The notes: generated from the letters alone by a model not told the origin. Shown: positions 16,886 to 26,383, counted from the stretch's first letter. The stretch: DNA of 64,000 nucleotides from Streptosporangium brasiliense (GCF_030811595.1 NZ_JAUSRB010000002.1:2046001-2110000), one strand, 5' to 3'. Numbers and translations are program-made.

Positions 16886-16955
16886 TAATATGGGGATTTC
16901 TGTGTCCCGCGCCTGCGCGACGGCACGGTAAGGCGTATCGACGAGGAGAAATGCC

Positions 16956-17492
16956 ATGTCTGAGATGGGTTCATCCACTCCGTCCTCATCGCTCACACCG
17001 TCACCCACTCTCACGGGGACAGCCACCCCGACTCCGACGCCCACGTCGAGCCCCACGCCCACGGGGACGCCCACGTCGAGTCCCACGCCCACGTACCCCA
17101 CCCCTCCGCCGACCTCGCCTGGGCTCGAACGTCCGGGCATGCCGGACGTCGATGTCCACGGGAGCATCTTCACGAAGGCGGCCGGCGGATTCGTCGCCGA
17201 GCACGACGAGCTGGTGAAGGACGTCCGCCGGATTCTCGACGCCATCGCCGCACTGGGCGATTTCGCCGGCACGGACGAGACGGCGAACACGTTCAGGCAG
17301 GGCTATTCCACGGCGTTGAAGAAATCCGAGACGTACGTCAACGCGCTACACGACGTCTATCCCGCGGTCGCCGAACGGCTGGCCGGAATGAAGATCGGCT
17401 TCGAGGTCGCGAACTGGGCCGGCATCGAATCCCTGCCGAAAGTGTCCGACCCGCCCGAGTACTCGAAGTCGGACAAGAAGTTCAACCCCTGA
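16956..17492 (+). CDS. WXG100/ESX-like protein with Pro/Thr-rich N-terminus
   Basis: A 178-residue protein. The first ~55 residues are almost entirely Ser, Thr and Pro in short repeats, like a mucin-type extended stalk. The remaining ~120 residues form a helical hairpin: DVDVHGSIFTKAAGGFVAEH, then VRRILDAIAALGDFAGTDET, with FRQGYSTALKKS. This is reminiscent of WXG100-type secretion substrates, but no true WxG turn is visible. GAGGAG lies upstream of ATG 16956. It is followed 17 bp later by a YbaB-like gene, and a WXG100-like toxin-carrier domain gene converges from the right. Assignment to the type VII system is inference from this trio. Confidence 0.6.
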   Translation: MSEMGSSTPSSSLTPSPTLTGTATPTPTPTSSPTPTGTPTSSPTPTYPTPPPTSPGLERPGMPDVDVHGSIFTKAAGGFVAEHDELVKDVRRILDAIAALGDFAGTDETANTFRQGYSTALKKSETYVNALHDVYPAVAERLAGMKIGFEVANWAGIESLPKVSDPPEYSKSDKKFNP

Positions 17493-17509
17493 CGTTTCTT
17501 GGAGACCTG

Positions 17510-17863
17510 ATGATCACACCGGACGACGGCACATCCTTCCTCGACGAGGAAATGCGCCGCCTTCTCGCCCAGTTCCAGGCCGAAACTCGGCCGCTGGAAG
17601 AATTGCAGGAGGGCCTCAACGCCATCCGCGGCCGAGGTGAGGCGGCCAATGGTCAGGTGAGGGCCGAGGTGCTGCCGACCGGCGCGCTCGGCAGCCTGCG
17701 CATCGACCCGCGGGCGATGCGGCTCGGCGCGGACGCACTGGCGGAGGCGGTGCTCGCCGCCGCCGGCGCCGCCGCCACGGACCTGACCGCGCGGCTGGCC
17801 GGGATGATGACGGACGGCCTGACCCCGTTCGCCGACGGGGTCAGGCGTTTCAGCCGGGACTAG
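17510..17863 (+). CDS. YbaB/EbfC-family protein
   Basis: A 117-residue protein of the YbaB/EbfC fold: an N-terminal helix (FLDEEMRRLLAQFQAETRPL), a central strand pair (ANGQVRAEVLPTGALGSLRI) and a long C-terminal helix (GADALAEAVLAAAGAAATDL). Actinobacterial relatives often sit beside WXG100/ESX genes and are thought to bind nucleic acid or act as secretion partners. GGAG precedes ATG 17510. It is almost certainly co-transcribed with the upstream Pro/Thr-rich gene (17-bp gap). Confidence 0.75.
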   Translation: MITPDDGTSFLDEEMRRLLAQFQAETRPLEELQEGLNAIRGRGEAANGQVRAEVLPTGALGSLRIDPRAMRLGADALAEAVLAAAGAAATDLTARLAGMMTDGLTPFADGVRRFSRD

Positions 17864-17908
17864 CTACGTGGTCACCTCAGCCGGGACTGGCTACGTGGTC
17901 ACCGGCGG

Positions 17909-18817
17909 TCAGTATCCGCGCCAGCGCCTGAACTGGTCCTGGCCTGCGGCGACACCCAGCTTGGCGAGCATCTGCTCCCACGTGGGCAACAGGCCGGCCG
18001 GATCGTCGATCACGTCGCCGGGCCGGTCGAGCGCGTTCGCCGTGGTGCTGAAGATGGTGGAGCCGGTCAAGAACACGACGGCGTTCCGCGCCGCCTGGTT
18101 CTTCGGCAGCAGGTCCGCGGCCTTTCCGAAATTGGCGGGATCCACGTGGTAGAAGACCATGGCCGCGGCGAAGTTCTTCAACATGTACTCGCCGCGGTCG
18201 CCCCACGACCCCATGTCCTCGCCTCTGGCCAACTTGAGCCCGTCAACGACCGCCTGGTCCAGGACCGTGTAGGCGAGGCTGCCGCCCGCGGCGTAGATGA
18301 ACCGCTTCCCCACCGCATGATTGAACATCTTGAGCAGCAGCCGTGCCTGCGACCTGCGCATCGCCCAGTTGATCATCACCTGGACCTTCTTGTCGATCGC
18401 CGGCCAGCAGAAGAACATCAGCAGCTCGATCCACTGGATCATGGCCATCGTCCGGAGCGCGTGCTGGGTCTGCTCCAGCATGCCCGCGTAGTCGTCGACC
18501 GCGTCGGCCAGCCCGCGGATGTACGCGGACGTCCGCGGCGGATAGGGCGCGATCTCGTTGTTGAAGTATTTCCTGAAGGCGTCGATGCCCGCGCCGGAGT
18601 TGGGCGGCCGCCACACCTTGCCCGCGACCTCCTCCACGTCGTCCAGGCTGACGTCCACTCGCTTGGCCAGCTGCCGCAACAGCCGCGCGGCCTCGCGCGC
18701 CTTGGCCGGATCGCCATCGGGGTAGGCGACGGCCAGCATCTGCAGGACCACGCCGCCGACACCGACGGCGGAGAACAGAAACCCTGTCATCGGAAGCGAC
18801 TTGGGGGATGGACTCAC
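17909..18817 (-). CDS. WXG100-like toxin-carrier (CpnT N-terminal-like) domain protein without toxin
   Basis: A 302-residue protein matching, by pattern, the N-terminal 'WXG100-like / outer membrane channel CpnT-like' domain of actinobacterial polymorphic toxins: EEVAGKVWRPPNSGAGIDAF (a WxP/G-like turn), FNNEIAPYPPRTSAYIRGLA, DYAGMLEQTQHALRTMAMIQ, then membrane-active helices (WIELLMFFCWPAI; RFIYAAGGSLAYTVLDQAVV). In toxins this domain is followed by a long variable region and a C-terminal effector; here it ends shortly after the conserved part (DQFRRWRGY). GTG 18817 is chosen because AAGGA precedes it at proper spacing. It may be an orphan carrier or a truncated toxin. Confidence 0.7.
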   Translation of the reverse strand: MSPSPKSLPMTGFLFSAVGVGGVVLQMLAVAYPDGDPAKAREAARLLRQLAKRVDVSLDDVEEVAGKVWRPPNSGAGIDAFRKYFNNEIAPYPPRTSAYIRGLADAVDDYAGMLEQTQHALRTMAMIQWIELLMFFCWPAIDKKVQVMINWAMRRSQARLLLKMFNHAVGKRFIYAAGGSLAYTVLDQAVVDGLKLARGEDMGSWGDRGEYMLKNFAAAMVFYHVDPANFGKAADLLPKNQAARNAVVFLTGSTIFSTTANALDRPGDVIDDPAGLLPTWEQMLAKLGVAAGQDQFRRWRGY

Positions 18818-19233
18818 GTAACAGATCCTTTTTCTACCGCCGGACGTCCTGCTCTCCGAGCTCAGGTCCGTCCGGAATCCTGTCAATATCATCTGCCACG
18901 TTAGCCCCATAGCTGGATCAATATCGCCATTTCCGGCAAAACAAAAAAAGGCGTTCGAGGATATAAATCCTCTATTTCAGCATGCCTGGGATGGTGTGAT
19001 CACGAGGTTCACAAGTCGGCCTTAATTCGTAGTCCAAACTACTTTCTCCACCTCCACGCTCACGGCTCCGACGGCGGGGTTGGCCGGGGACGGGGCCAGT
19101 CGGAAGGGCCGGCCGGGTGGGCTGGAAGCGGGCCAGGGGCGTTCCCTCGGTGCGGGGACAAGGCACTTCGGTGCGGGGGCAGGGCGCCGAAAATCATGTC
19201 GCCGGGCATCCGGCTGAAGCGTAGGGTGCGGAC
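18818..19233. other. Gene-free gap containing a 25-bp copy of an IclR 3' segment
   Basis: The first part is AT-rich and likely holds the promoter of the gene at 18817. A short palindrome GAGGA-N6-TCCTC lies at 18957-18972. No open frame with coding character is seen. The 25 bp at 19112-19136 are identical to 20088-20112 inside the iclR gene. Confidence 0.5.
19112..19136. repeat. 25-bp exact repeat of the iclR 3' coding region
   Basis: Identical to 20088-20112, same orientation. In the minus-strand reading both encode PLARFQPTR. It may be a remnant of a second IclR gene or a short duplication, 976 bp from its partner. Confidence 0.6.
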
Positions 19234-19965
19234 GTGAATCCTGCTGATTTCTACACAGGTATCGTCGCCGATCTGTACGGGCCGCTGAAGTCCTTCGTCC
19301 AAGACCCGGAGCCCTACGCGGCCTTTGTCCAAGAGGCCGGTTCCCCGGCTCTGGAACTGGGGTGCGGAGACGGCGACCCGTTGCTCGAACTGCGCCGCCG
19401 CGGTCTGGACGTCGAGGGCGTTGACGCCTCGGCGGACATGCTGGACCGGTGCCGCCGCCGGGCGCGGGAGCAGGGCGTCGATGTCGTCGTCCACCACCAG
19501 CGCATGGAAGCGCTCGATCTGCCACGCCGCTACCGTGCGATCTTCCTCGCCGGGCCGACCTTCAACCTGCTCCCCGACGACTCCACCGCGCTGGCCGCCC
19601 TCCGCGGCATCCGCGACCACCTCGCCGTGGGCGGCACCGCCCTGGTGCCGCTGTTCGTCCCGTCGCCCACGCCCGCCGAGCAGATCGGCCGGGTGCGCAC
19701 CGCTACGGCGGACGACGGTGCCGAGTTGCGTGTCTCGATGCTGTCCGAGGAGCGTAGCGATTCCACGCGGACGCAGACGGCGGTGCTGCGCTACGAGCGC
19801 TACCGCGACGGCGAGAGCACCGTCGTGGACCGCCCCTGGGTGCTGCACTGGTACACCCGCTCAGGGTTCGAGGGCCTTGCCGCGGCCGCCGGTCTGACCG
19901 TGGTGTCGGCCCTGGAGGCGCCAGACGCCTCCGACCTGCAGTTCCAGCTGCGAGCCGCCGACTGA
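19234..19965 (+). CDS. Class I SAM-dependent methyltransferase
   Basis: A 243-residue Rossmann methyltransferase: motif I ALELGCGDGDPLLELRRRGL, motif II GVDASADMLDRCRRRARE and motif III in RAIFLAGPTFNLLPDD. The arrangement resembles small-molecule or toxin-modifying methyltransferases rather than rRNA enzymes. Start is GTG 19234 (VNPADFYTGIVADLYGPLKS). It is convergent to the IclR gene, ending 61 bp before it. No neighbour indicates a substrate. Confidence 0.86.
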   Translation: MNPADFYTGIVADLYGPLKSFVQDPEPYAAFVQEAGSPALELGCGDGDPLLELRRRGLDVEGVDASADMLDRCRRRAREQGVDVVVHHQRMEALDLPRRYRAIFLAGPTFNLLPDDSTALAALRGIRDHLAVGGTALVPLFVPSPTPAEQIGRVRTATADDGAELRVSMLSEERSDSTRTQTAVLRYERYRDGESTVVDRPWVLHWYTRSGFEGLAAAAGLTVVSALEAPDASDLQFQLRAAD

Positions 19966-20025
19966 GGCGCACCTGGTGCGATGTGACGCGGAGCCCCGGC
20001 GAGGCCCGTCCGCCCGCCGGGCCGG

Positions 20026-20784
20026 TCAGATGCTCCTGGTCAGCGCGCGGGAGATGCCCAGCGCCGCGGCTTTGACGACGGGGGCCAGCCGGGTGGGCTG
20101 GAAGCGGGCCAGCGGGACGGAGACGGACAGGGCGGCGACGGCCATGCCGTCGCCGAACACGGGGGCCGCGATGCAGGCCCCGCCGAGCTGGGCCTCCTCG
20201 CGTTCGTAGGCCAGGCCCGCCGCCTGGATCTGGCCGATGGTCTCCTCGAGCCGCTGCGGGTCCACGATCGAGTGAGGGGTCAGGCGGCGCAGGGGACGGC
20301 CGAGGACCTCGTCGATCAGGTCGGGCCCGGAGAAGGCCAGCAGGGCCTTGCCGATCCCGGTGCAGGTCAGCGGGAGCCGTCCGCCGACACGGGAGGGCAG
20401 GGCGAACGCCTCCTGGCCGCGGATCTTCTCGACGTAGACGACGTCCAGGCCGTCACGCACGCCCAGGTGGACGGTCTCGTGGGTCGCCTCGTAGAGGTCG
20501 TGCATGAAGGGCAGCGCCGCGTGTCTCAGATCCCGTTCGAGGGGCACGATGCAACCGAGTTCGAAGAGCCGGCGGCCGAGGTAGTAGCCGTCCTCGCGGC
20601 GGGCGACCGCGCCGATCTCGGTGAGCTCGGTGAGCAGCCGGAAGGCCGTGGTCTTGGGCAGATGGCAGCGTTCGGCGACGTCGGCCAGGCGCAGGGGGCC
20701 TCCCGTGGGGCGGAACGAGTCGAGCACGAGCCACGACTTCTCCAGCATCGAGAGGCGGTCCGGGTTCCGTTTCACGGAACGCAT
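20026..20784 (-). CDS. IclR-family regulator of the kynurenine meta-pathway operon
   Basis: A 252-residue IclR regulator. The N-terminal winged HTH is LRLADVAERCHLPKTTAFRL, and the C-terminal GAF-like effector domain shows GRLPLTCTGIGKALLAF and AQLGGACIAAPVFGDGMAVA. It is divergent from the aldehyde dehydrogenase that heads the 20.9-28.3 kb catabolic operon, with 74 bp between them, and is its obvious regulator. Its own first codons overlap a perfect palindrome (20764-20780), suggesting autoregulation. A pathway intermediate such as an aminomuconate or hydroxyanthranilate is a plausible effector, but this is inference. Confidence 0.92.
   Translation of the reverse strand: MRSVKRNPDRLSMLEKSWLVLDSFRPTGGPLRLADVAERCHLPKTTAFRLLTELTEIGAVARREDGYYLGRRLFELGCIVPLERDLRHAALPFMHDLYEATHETVHLGVRDGLDVVYVEKIRGQEAFALPSRVGGRLPLTCTGIGKALLAFSGPDLIDEVLGRPLRRLTPHSIVDPQRLEETIGQIQAAGLAYEREEAQLGGACIAAPVFGDGMAVAALSVSVPLARFQPTRLAPVVKAAALGISRALTRSI
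20764..20780. promoter_or_regulatory. IclR-type operator GTTCCGT-N3-ACGGAAC
   Basis: The arms are perfect. It contains the 15-mer TTCCG-TTTCA-CGGAA at 20765-20779, the same TTCCG-N5-CGGAA plan as the sites near the second IclR gene at 59 kb. It lies across codons 2-7 of iclR, about 80 bp before the operon start at 20859. Confidence 0.6.
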
Positions 20785-20858
20785 TGTTGCCGATGAACGG
20801 CTCCCACCTCTATACCCATACCTAGTGACCCATCGGGGTCCTATCGTGAGGAGAAGTC

Positions 20859-22313
20859 TTGTCTGACCAGGTAACCCACTTCATCGGTGGGGTGCCGGCG
20901 GCCGAGGGCGCGACGTTCGCCACGCACGACCCGGTGACCGGCCGCCCGGTCCGCCGGGTCCACGAGGCGGACCGGGCGGTCGTCGACCGGGCGGTCGCCG
21001 CCGCCCGCGCGGCCCTGCCGGGATGGGCGGCGCTGCCGGTGGCCGAGCGGGCCGCCTGGATGCGCCGTCTCGCCGACGCGATCGAGGAGCGCTTCGAGGA
21101 TCTGGTGGCCGCGGAGATCGCCGACACCGGTAAGTCGATCACCCAGACCCGGACGCTGGACATCCCGCGGGGCGCGGCGAACTTCCGGTCCTTCGCCGAG
21201 ATCGCCGCCCAGCGCCCGGAGAGCGCCTTCCACCTGAAGGACGTGCTGAGCTACACCGTGCGCAGGCCGCTGGGTGTGGTCGCGGTGATCGTGCCGTGGA
21301 ACCTGCCGTTCCTGCTGGCGACCTGGAAGATCGGCCCCTCGCTCGTCGCGGGCAACACCATCGTGGTCAAGCCCTCGGAGCACACGCCGGGCTCGGTCGC
21401 GGTGCTGGCGGAGATCGCCGCCTCGATCGGACTGCCGCCCGGTGTCCTGAACGTGGTGCACGGGTTCGGCGCCGGCTCCACCGGCCAGTTCCTGGTGGAG
21501 CACCCGGGGGTGGACGCGGTCACCTTCACCGGCGAGAGCCGTACCGGGTCGACGATCATGAAGAGTGTGGCGGACCGGGTCAAGCCGGTCTCGTTCGAGC
21601 TGGGCGGCAAGAACGCCGGGCTGGTCTTCGCCGACGCCGACCTGGACGCGGCCGTCGAGGGGAGCGTGCGGTCGGTCTTCACCAACGGCGGCCAGGTCTG
21701 CCTGTGCACCGAGCGGCTCTACGTGGAGCGGCCCGTCTTCGAGGAGTTCACCGCGCGGCTGGCCGAGCGGGCGGGGGAGCTGAGGTTCGGGCGCCCCGCG
21801 GACGAGGACACCACGATGATGCCGATGATCTCGGCGGAGCACCGGGACAAGGTGCTCTCCTACTACGGGCTGGCCAAGGACGAGGGGGCCCGGATCCATG
21901 CCGGGGGCGGCGTGCCGCACTTCGGGGACGACCGCGACGGCGGCTACTACGTCGAGCCGACGGTGCTGACCGGCCTGTCCCGCGACTCCCGGGTGAACCG
22001 GGAGGAGATCTTCGGCCCGGTCTGCCACATCGCCCCGTTCGACACCGAGGCCGAGGCGGTCGAGCTGGCCAACGACAGCGATTACGGCCTGGCGGCGACG
22101 GTCTGGACCGCCGACCTGAACAGGGCCCACCGGGTCGCCCGGTCGCTGGAGGCCGGGCTGGTCTGGGTCAACACCTGGTACCTGCGGGACCTGCGCACCC
22201 CGTTCGGCGGGGTGAAGCTGTCGGGCATCGGCCGGGAGGGCGGCACGCACTCGCTGGACTTCTACTCCGAACCCACCACGATCACGATCAAGCTGGAGCC
22301 GGGACATGACTGA
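20859..22313 (+). CDS. 2-aminomuconic (2-hydroxymuconic) semialdehyde dehydrogenase
   Basis: A 484-residue NAD-dependent aldehyde dehydrogenase. The catalytic elements are the glutamate in [12 protein letters not shown], the cysteine in [15 protein letters not shown], and [17 protein letters not shown] for cofactor binding. It is closest in pattern to the DmpC/AmnC class that oxidises 2-hydroxy- or 2-aminomuconic semialdehyde. In this cluster the substrate should be 2-aminomuconic semialdehyde, giving 2-aminomuconate. The start is an uncommon TTG at 20859, supported by GAGGAG five bases upstream. It heads a chain of coupled genes; the next gene starts eight bases before its stop. Confidence 0.88.
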   Translation: MSDQVTHFIGGVPAAEGATFATHDPVTGRPVRRVHEADRAVVDRAVAAARAALPGWAALPVAERAAWMRRLADAIEERFEDLVAAEIADTGKSITQTRTLDIPRGAANFRSFAEIAAQRPESAFHLKDVLSYTVRRPLGVVAVIVPWNLPFLLATWKIGPSLVAGNTIVVKPSEHTPGSVAVLAEIAASIGLPPGVLNVVHGFGAGSTGQFLVEHPGVDAVTFTGESRTGSTIMKSVADRVKPVSFELGGKNAGLVFADADLDAAVEGSVRSVFTNGGQVCLCTERLYVERPVFEEFTARLAERAGELRFGRPADEDTTMMPMISAEHRDKVLSYYGLAKDEGARIHAGGGVPHFGDDRDGGYYVEPTVLTGLSRDSRVNREEIFGPVCHIAPFDTEAEAVELANDSDYGLAATVWTADLNRAHRVARSLEAGLVWVNTWYLRDLRTPFGGVKLSGIGREGGTHSLDFYSEPTTITIKLEPGHD

Positions 22314-23103
22314 GTGGAGCGAGGCGACCGACGTGCTCGCCGAGGCGGCCGACCGGCTGCTGGAGGCGGCCCGGAGCGGCAAGCCCTGCCCGCCGGTGCG
22401 TGAGACGCTGCCGGTCGGGACCGCCGAGACCGGCTACGCCGTACAGGAGATCAACACCCGGCGGGCGCTGGACGACGGGCGGCGGCTGGTCGGGCGGAAG
22501 ATCGGCATCACGAGCCCGGCGGTGCAGAAGCAGTTCGGGATCGACGAGCCGGACTTCGGCATGCTCTTCGCGGACATGGCCTGCCTCGATGGCCTGCCCA
22601 TCCCGGCCGGCCGCTTCCTGCAGCCCAGGGCCGAGGCCGAGGTCGCGCTGGTCCTCAAGAGCGACCTGGTCGGCGGGCCGTTCACGGTGGCGGAGGTCAT
22701 CCGGGCCGTCGACTTCGCGCTGCCCGCGATCGAGATCGTCGACAGCCGGATCGCGGGGTGGGACATCGCGCTCGTCGACACCATCGCCGACAACGCCTCC
22801 AGCGGCGCCTTCGTCCTGGGCAACACGCCCGTCCCGCTCGCCGGCCTGGATCTGCGGCTGGCCGGGATGACCATGAGCCGGCGCGGGCAGGAGGTCTCCA
22901 CCGGCGCGGGCGCGGCCTGCATGGGGCACCCGCTGAACGCCGCCGTCTGGCTGGCCAACGCGCTGGGCGGCAGGGACTTCCCGCTGCGCGCCGGGGACAT
23001 CGTGCTCACCGGCGCGCTCGGCCCGATGGTGCCCGTCGAGCCCGGCGACGTCTTCGAGGCCGTCATCGACGGTCTCGGTTCGGTGCGGGCGGTGTTCTCA
23101 TGA
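22306..23103 (+). CDS. mhpD: 2-keto-4-pentenoate hydratase
   Basis: A 265-residue member of the hydratase/decarboxylase branch of the FAH superfamily. It adds water to 2-oxopent-4-enoate to give 4-hydroxy-2-oxovalerate. Family motifs: [38 protein letters not shown] (metal-binding E-x-E), and [20 protein letters not shown] with [13 protein letters not shown] 22306 overlaps the end of the dehydrogenase gene, and its own stop overlaps the next start (ATGA), so it is translated in step with its pathway partners. The related gene at 25176 is the decarboxylase of the same superfamily. Confidence 0.9.
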   Translation: MTEWSEATDVLAEAADRLLEAARSGKPCPPVRETLPVGTAETGYAVQEINTRRALDDGRRLVGRKIGITSPAVQKQFGIDEPDFGMLFADMACLDGLPIPAGRFLQPRAEAEVALVLKSDLVGGPFTVAEVIRAVDFALPAIEIVDSRIAGWDIALVDTIADNASSGAFVLGNTPVPLAGLDLRLAGMTMSRRGQEVSTGAGAACMGHPLNAAVWLANALGGRDFPLRAGDIVLTGALGPMVPVEPGDVFEAVIDGLGSVRAVFS

Positions 23104-24089
23104 CCCTCGGCGACACCGGCGCGGCCACGCCGCCGCCCGCGGAGCGAGTGAAGATCGCGATCATCGGTTCCGGGAACATCGGCACCGACCTGATGTTCAA
23201 GGCGCTGCTGTCGGAGCGGGTGGAGGTCGTCGCCATGGCGGGCATCGACCCCGACTCCGACGGCCTGGCCCGGGCCCGCCGCCGTGGGGTGGCCACCACC
23301 CACGAAGGGGTCGAGGGCCTGGTCGGGCTGCCCGGCTTCGCCGGTGTGGACCTCGTCCTCGACGCGACCTCCGCGAAGGCGCACCTGCACAACGACCGGG
23401 TGCTCAGCGCGCACGGCAAGCGGGTCATCGACCTGACCCCCGCCGCCGTCGGGCCCTACGTGGTGCCGCCGGTCAACCTGGACGACCACCTCGGCGAGCG
23501 CAACCTCAACATGGTCACCTGCGGCGGGCAGGCGACGATCCCGATCGTGGCGGCGGTGGCCTCGCAGGTCCCCGTCCGTTACGCCGAGATCGTCGCCTCG
23601 ATCGCCTCCAGGTCCGCCGGGCCCGGCACCCGCGCCAACATCGACGAGTTCACCGAGACGACCTCACGGGCGATCGAGGAGGTCGGCGGGGCGGCCAGGG
23701 GCAAGGCGATCATCGTCCTCAACCCGGCCGAGCCGCCGCTGATCATGCGTGACACGGTCTACTGCCTGGTCGACGACTGCGACGAGGCCGCCGTGGCGGG
23801 AGCCGTACGGGCCATGGTGGACAGGGTCCGCGACTACGTGCCGGGCTACCGGCTCAAGCAGGACGTGCAGTTCGAGAGGGTCCCGGCCGGAGAGCCGCTG
23901 CCCGACGGGAGCCGGACCGGCGGGACCAAGGTGAGCGTCTTCCTGGAGGTGGAGGGCGCGGCCCACTACCTGCCCGCCTACGCGGGGAACCTGGACATCA
24001 TGACCTCGGCCGCGCTGCGCACCGCCGAACGGCTGGCGGAGCGGCCGGACCGCACCGGGCAGAGCATCGAGACAGGGGTGGGCGCGTGA
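23100..24089 (+). CDS. mhpF: Acetaldehyde dehydrogenase (acetylating)
   Basis: A 329-residue enzyme converting acetaldehyde, NAD and CoA to acetyl-CoA. It has the Rossmann start [20 protein letters not shown], the catalytic cysteine in [13 protein letters not shown], and the conserved [20 protein letters not shown]. In this family it forms a channelled complex with the aldolase encoded directly downstream, which starts four bases before its stop. ATG 23100 overlaps the hydratase stop. A proline/alanine-rich extension of ~15 residues precedes the usual N-terminus. Confidence 0.95.
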   Translation: MTLGDTGAATPPPAERVKIAIIGSGNIGTDLMFKALLSERVEVVAMAGIDPDSDGLARARRRGVATTHEGVEGLVGLPGFAGVDLVLDATSAKAHLHNDRVLSAHGKRVIDLTPAAVGPYVVPPVNLDDHLGERNLNMVTCGGQATIPIVAAVASQVPVRYAEIVASIASRSAGPGTRANIDEFTETTSRAIEEVGGAARGKAIIVLNPAEPPLIMRDTVYCLVDDCDEAAVAGAVRAMVDRVRDYVPGYRLKQDVQFERVPAGEPLPDGSRTGGTKVSVFLEVEGAAHYLPAYAGNLDIMTSAALRTAERLAERPDRTGQSIETGVGA

Positions 24090-25099
24090 GGCTCTATGTC
24101 CAGGACGTGACGTTGCGGGACGGCATGCACGCCATCCGGCACCGCTACACCACGGCCCAGGCCGCCGAGATCGCCGCCGCGCTGGACGCCGCCGGCGTGG
24201 CGGCCATCGAGATCGCCCACGGCGACGGCCTCGCGGGAGGCAGCTTCAACTACGGCGCGGGCGCGCACACCGACGACGAGTGGATCGAGGCGGTCGCGGG
24301 AGCCGTACGGCGGGCGAGGCTGACGACCCTGCTGCTGCCCGGCATCGGCACCATCCACGACCTCAGGCGTGCCCACGCGCTCGGCGTGACCTCGGTCCGG
24401 GTCGCCACCCACTGCACCGAGGCCGACATCTCCGCCCAGCACATCGCCACCGCGCGGGAGCTCGGCATGGACGTCGCCGGGTTCCTGATGATGTCCCACA
24501 TGGCGCCCGCCGAGGAGCTGGCGCGGCAGGCCAAGCTCATGGAGTCGTACGGCGCGCAGTGCGTCTACGTGACCGACTCCGGCGGCCGGCTGACCATGGA
24601 CGGGGTCCGGGACCGGGTCCGCGCCTACCGCTCGGTGCTCGACGAGGGGACGGAGATCGGCATCCACGCCCACCACAACCTGGGCCTGGGCGTGGCCAAC
24701 TCGGTCGTCGCGGTCGAGAACGGCACCTACCGGGTCGACGCCTCCCTCGCCGGGATGGGCGCGGGCGCGGGCAACTGCCCGATCGAGGTGTTCGTCGCGG
24801 TGGCCGACCTGATGGGCTGGGAGCACGGCTGCGACCTGCACGCTCTGATGGACGCGGCCGACGACCTGATCAGGCCGCTGCAGGACCGGCCGGTCCGGGT
24901 GGACCGGGAGACGCTGACGCTCGGCTACGCCGGGGTCTACTCCAGCTTCCTGCGTCACGCCGAGGCGGCGTCGTCGCGTTACGGGGTCGACACCCGGACG
25001 ATCCTGACCGAGGTGGGCCGCCGCCGGATGGTCGGCGGGCAGGAGGACATGATCGTGGACATCGCGCTGGACCTGGCGCGGGCGGAGGGAGAGCGATGA
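24086..25099 (+). CDS. mhpE: 4-hydroxy-2-oxovalerate aldolase
   Basis: A 337-residue class II aldolase of the DmpG/HMGL-like TIM-barrel family, splitting 4-hydroxy-2-oxovalerate into pyruvate and acetaldehyde. Visible motifs: [15 protein letters not shown] (metal-binding RD), [40 protein letters not shown] with the HxH metal ligands, and [22 protein letters not shown] 24086 overlaps the stop of the acetaldehyde dehydrogenase partner. A short coupled frame (25096) separates it from the next enzyme. Confidence 0.95.
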   Translation: MRLYVQDVTLRDGMHAIRHRYTTAQAAEIAAALDAAGVAAIEIAHGDGLAGGSFNYGAGAHTDDEWIEAVAGAVRRARLTTLLLPGIGTIHDLRRAHALGVTSVRVATHCTEADISAQHIATARELGMDVAGFLMMSHMAPAEELARQAKLMESYGAQCVYVTDSGGRLTMDGVRDRVRAYRSVLDEGTEIGIHAHHNLGLGVANSVVAVENGTYRVDASLAGMGAGAGNCPIEVFVAVADLMGWEHGCDLHALMDAADDLIRPLQDRPVRVDRETLTLGYAGVYSSFLRHAEAASSRYGVDTRTILTEVGRRRMVGGQEDMIVDIALDLARAEGER

Positions 25100-25179
25100 C
25101 GGAGGCATCCGGCGCCGGCCATGGGGCGGGCCCCGCGACCGGCGCGATCGGCCTCGCCGGAGTGGAGGGGGAGCGGTGA
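25096..25179 (+). CDS. 27-codon frame coupled on both sides inside the operon
   Basis: ATG 25096 overlaps the aldolase stop (ATGA) and its own TGA overlaps the GTG of the decarboxylase at 25176. The peptide is Gly/Ala-rich ([20 protein letters not shown]) with no recognisable motif. Its two ends look like duplicated initiation regions (GGAGGGAGAGCGATGAC and GGAGGGGGAGCGGTGAC). It is probably a by-product of duplication that now serves to keep ribosomes coupled; whether the peptide has a function is unknown. Confidence 0.4.
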   Translation: MTEASGAGHGAGPATGAIGLAGVEGER

Positions 25180-25964
25180 CCGACATCCGCGGGCTCGCCG
25201 CCGTGCTGGACGAGGCCGCGCGGACGGTCCGCGCGGTGCCGCAGCCCGGGCAGGGCTACGACGTGGCCGCCGCCTACCGGGTCCAGGAGGAGCTGCTCCG
25301 GCTCCGGATGGAGCGGGGCGACCGGCTGTCGGGGGTGAAGCTGGGCTTCACCAGCGAGGGCAAGCGCCGCCAGATGGGCGTGCACGACGTGATCTTCGGC
25401 CGGGTGCCGGAGTCGTCGGCCATCCTCGACGGCTCATACGCCGATATTTCGTGCTACATCCACCCTCGTGTCGAGCCGGAGGTCGTCTACCTGATCGGCC
25501 ACCGCATCGCCACGGTCGCCGACGCCCTCGCGCCCGGCGCCGTCGCGGCGGTCGCCCCCGGCATCGAGATCATCGACTCGCGCTATGAGAACTTCCGGTT
25601 CTCCCTGCCGGACGTGATCGCCGACAACACCTCGGCCGCCGGATACGTGGTCGGCCCGTGGCGGCCCTACGACCCCGCCCGGTGGAACCTCGGCGTCGTC
25701 TTCGAGGTCGACGGCCGTCCCGTCCAGACCGGGTCCACCGGCGCCATCCTCGGAGATCCGCGCCGGGCCGTCGTGGAGGCCGCGCGCCTGGCCGCGGCCC
25801 ACGGGGTGGTCCTGGAGCCCGGGTGGATCCTGCTCGCCGGGGCCGCCACGCCCGCCGAGCCGCTGACCCCCGGCGCCCACGTCAGGGTCGAGGTCCAGCA
25901 CCTGGGCTCGGTCTCGTTCACCGCCGCACAGGCCCCGTCCGACGTCGTGGGAGGACAGTCATGA
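25176..25964 (+). CDS. dmpH: 2-oxo-3-hexenedioate (4-oxalocrotonate) decarboxylase
   Basis: A 262-residue FAH-superfamily decarboxylase of the DmpH/AmnE type. It removes CO2 from 4-oxalocrotonate to give 2-oxopent-4-enoate, the substrate of the hydratase at 22306. Motifs: [33 protein letters not shown] (E-x-E ligands), [20 protein letters not shown] and [12 protein letters not shown]. It could be confused with the hydratase paralogue, but the presence of one gene of each type in the operon supports the split. Start is GTG 25176; its stop overlaps the next ATG. Confidence 0.87.
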   Translation: MTDIRGLAAVLDEAARTVRAVPQPGQGYDVAAAYRVQEELLRLRMERGDRLSGVKLGFTSEGKRRQMGVHDVIFGRVPESSAILDGSYADISCYIHPRVEPEVVYLIGHRIATVADALAPGAVAAVAPGIEIIDSRYENFRFSLPDVIADNTSAAGYVVGPWRPYDPARWNLGVVFEVDGRPVQTGSTGAILGDPRRAVVEAARLAAAHGVVLEPGWILLAGAATPAEPLTPGAHVRVEVQHLGSVSFTAAQAPSDVVGGQS

Positions 25965-26383
25965 GCGACGGACTCGTCGTCAGCGGGAAGGCCACGCCGC
26001 GCGGAAGGTTCCCGCACGTCAAGCGGGCCGGGGACCTCATATACGTGTCCGGCACCAGCTCCCGCCGGCCGGACGACACGATCGCCGGAGCCGAGGCCGA
26101 CGGGTCCGGCGCGATGAAGCTCGACATCGCCGTGCAGACCCGGGCCGTGATCGAGAACATCGGCGACATCCTCCGGGCGGTCGGGGCAGACCTGAGCGAC
26201 CTCGTCCAGATCACCACCTACCTGGTGGACATGGACGACTTCGACGGATACAACGCCGTCTACGCGGAGTATTTCGACGAGAGCGGCCCGACCCGCACCA
26301 CCGTGGCCGTCCACCAGCTTCCCCACCCTCACCTGCTCATCGAGATTCAGGCCGTGGCCCACCGACCGGAGGAACGCCAGTGA
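25961..26383 (+). CDS. amnD: 2-aminomuconate deaminase (RidA family)
   Basis: A 140-residue RidA/YjgF-fold protein. The conserved arginine lies in [12 protein letters not shown] and a family glutamate in [24 protein letters not shown] is the typical beta-strand start. General RidA proteins detoxify enamines, but members inside meta-cleavage operons hydrolyse 2-aminomuconate to 4-oxalocrotonate plus ammonia. Its position between the decarboxylase and 3-hydroxyanthranilate dioxygenase genes, with ATGA overlap to the former and GTGA to the latter, supports that role. Confidence 0.87.
   Translation: MSDGLVVSGKATPRGRFPHVKRAGDLIYVSGTSSRRPDDTIAGAEADGSGAMKLDIAVQTRAVIENIGDILRAVGADLSDLVQITTYLVDMDDFDGYNAVYAEYFDESGPTRTTVAVHQLPHPHLLIEIQAVAHRPEERQ

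Noticed and set aside
18957..18972. Short hairpin GAGGA-N6-TCCTC as terminator
   Set aside because: The stem is only 5 bp, and the A-run is 10 bp away and on the wrong side for the nearby gene.
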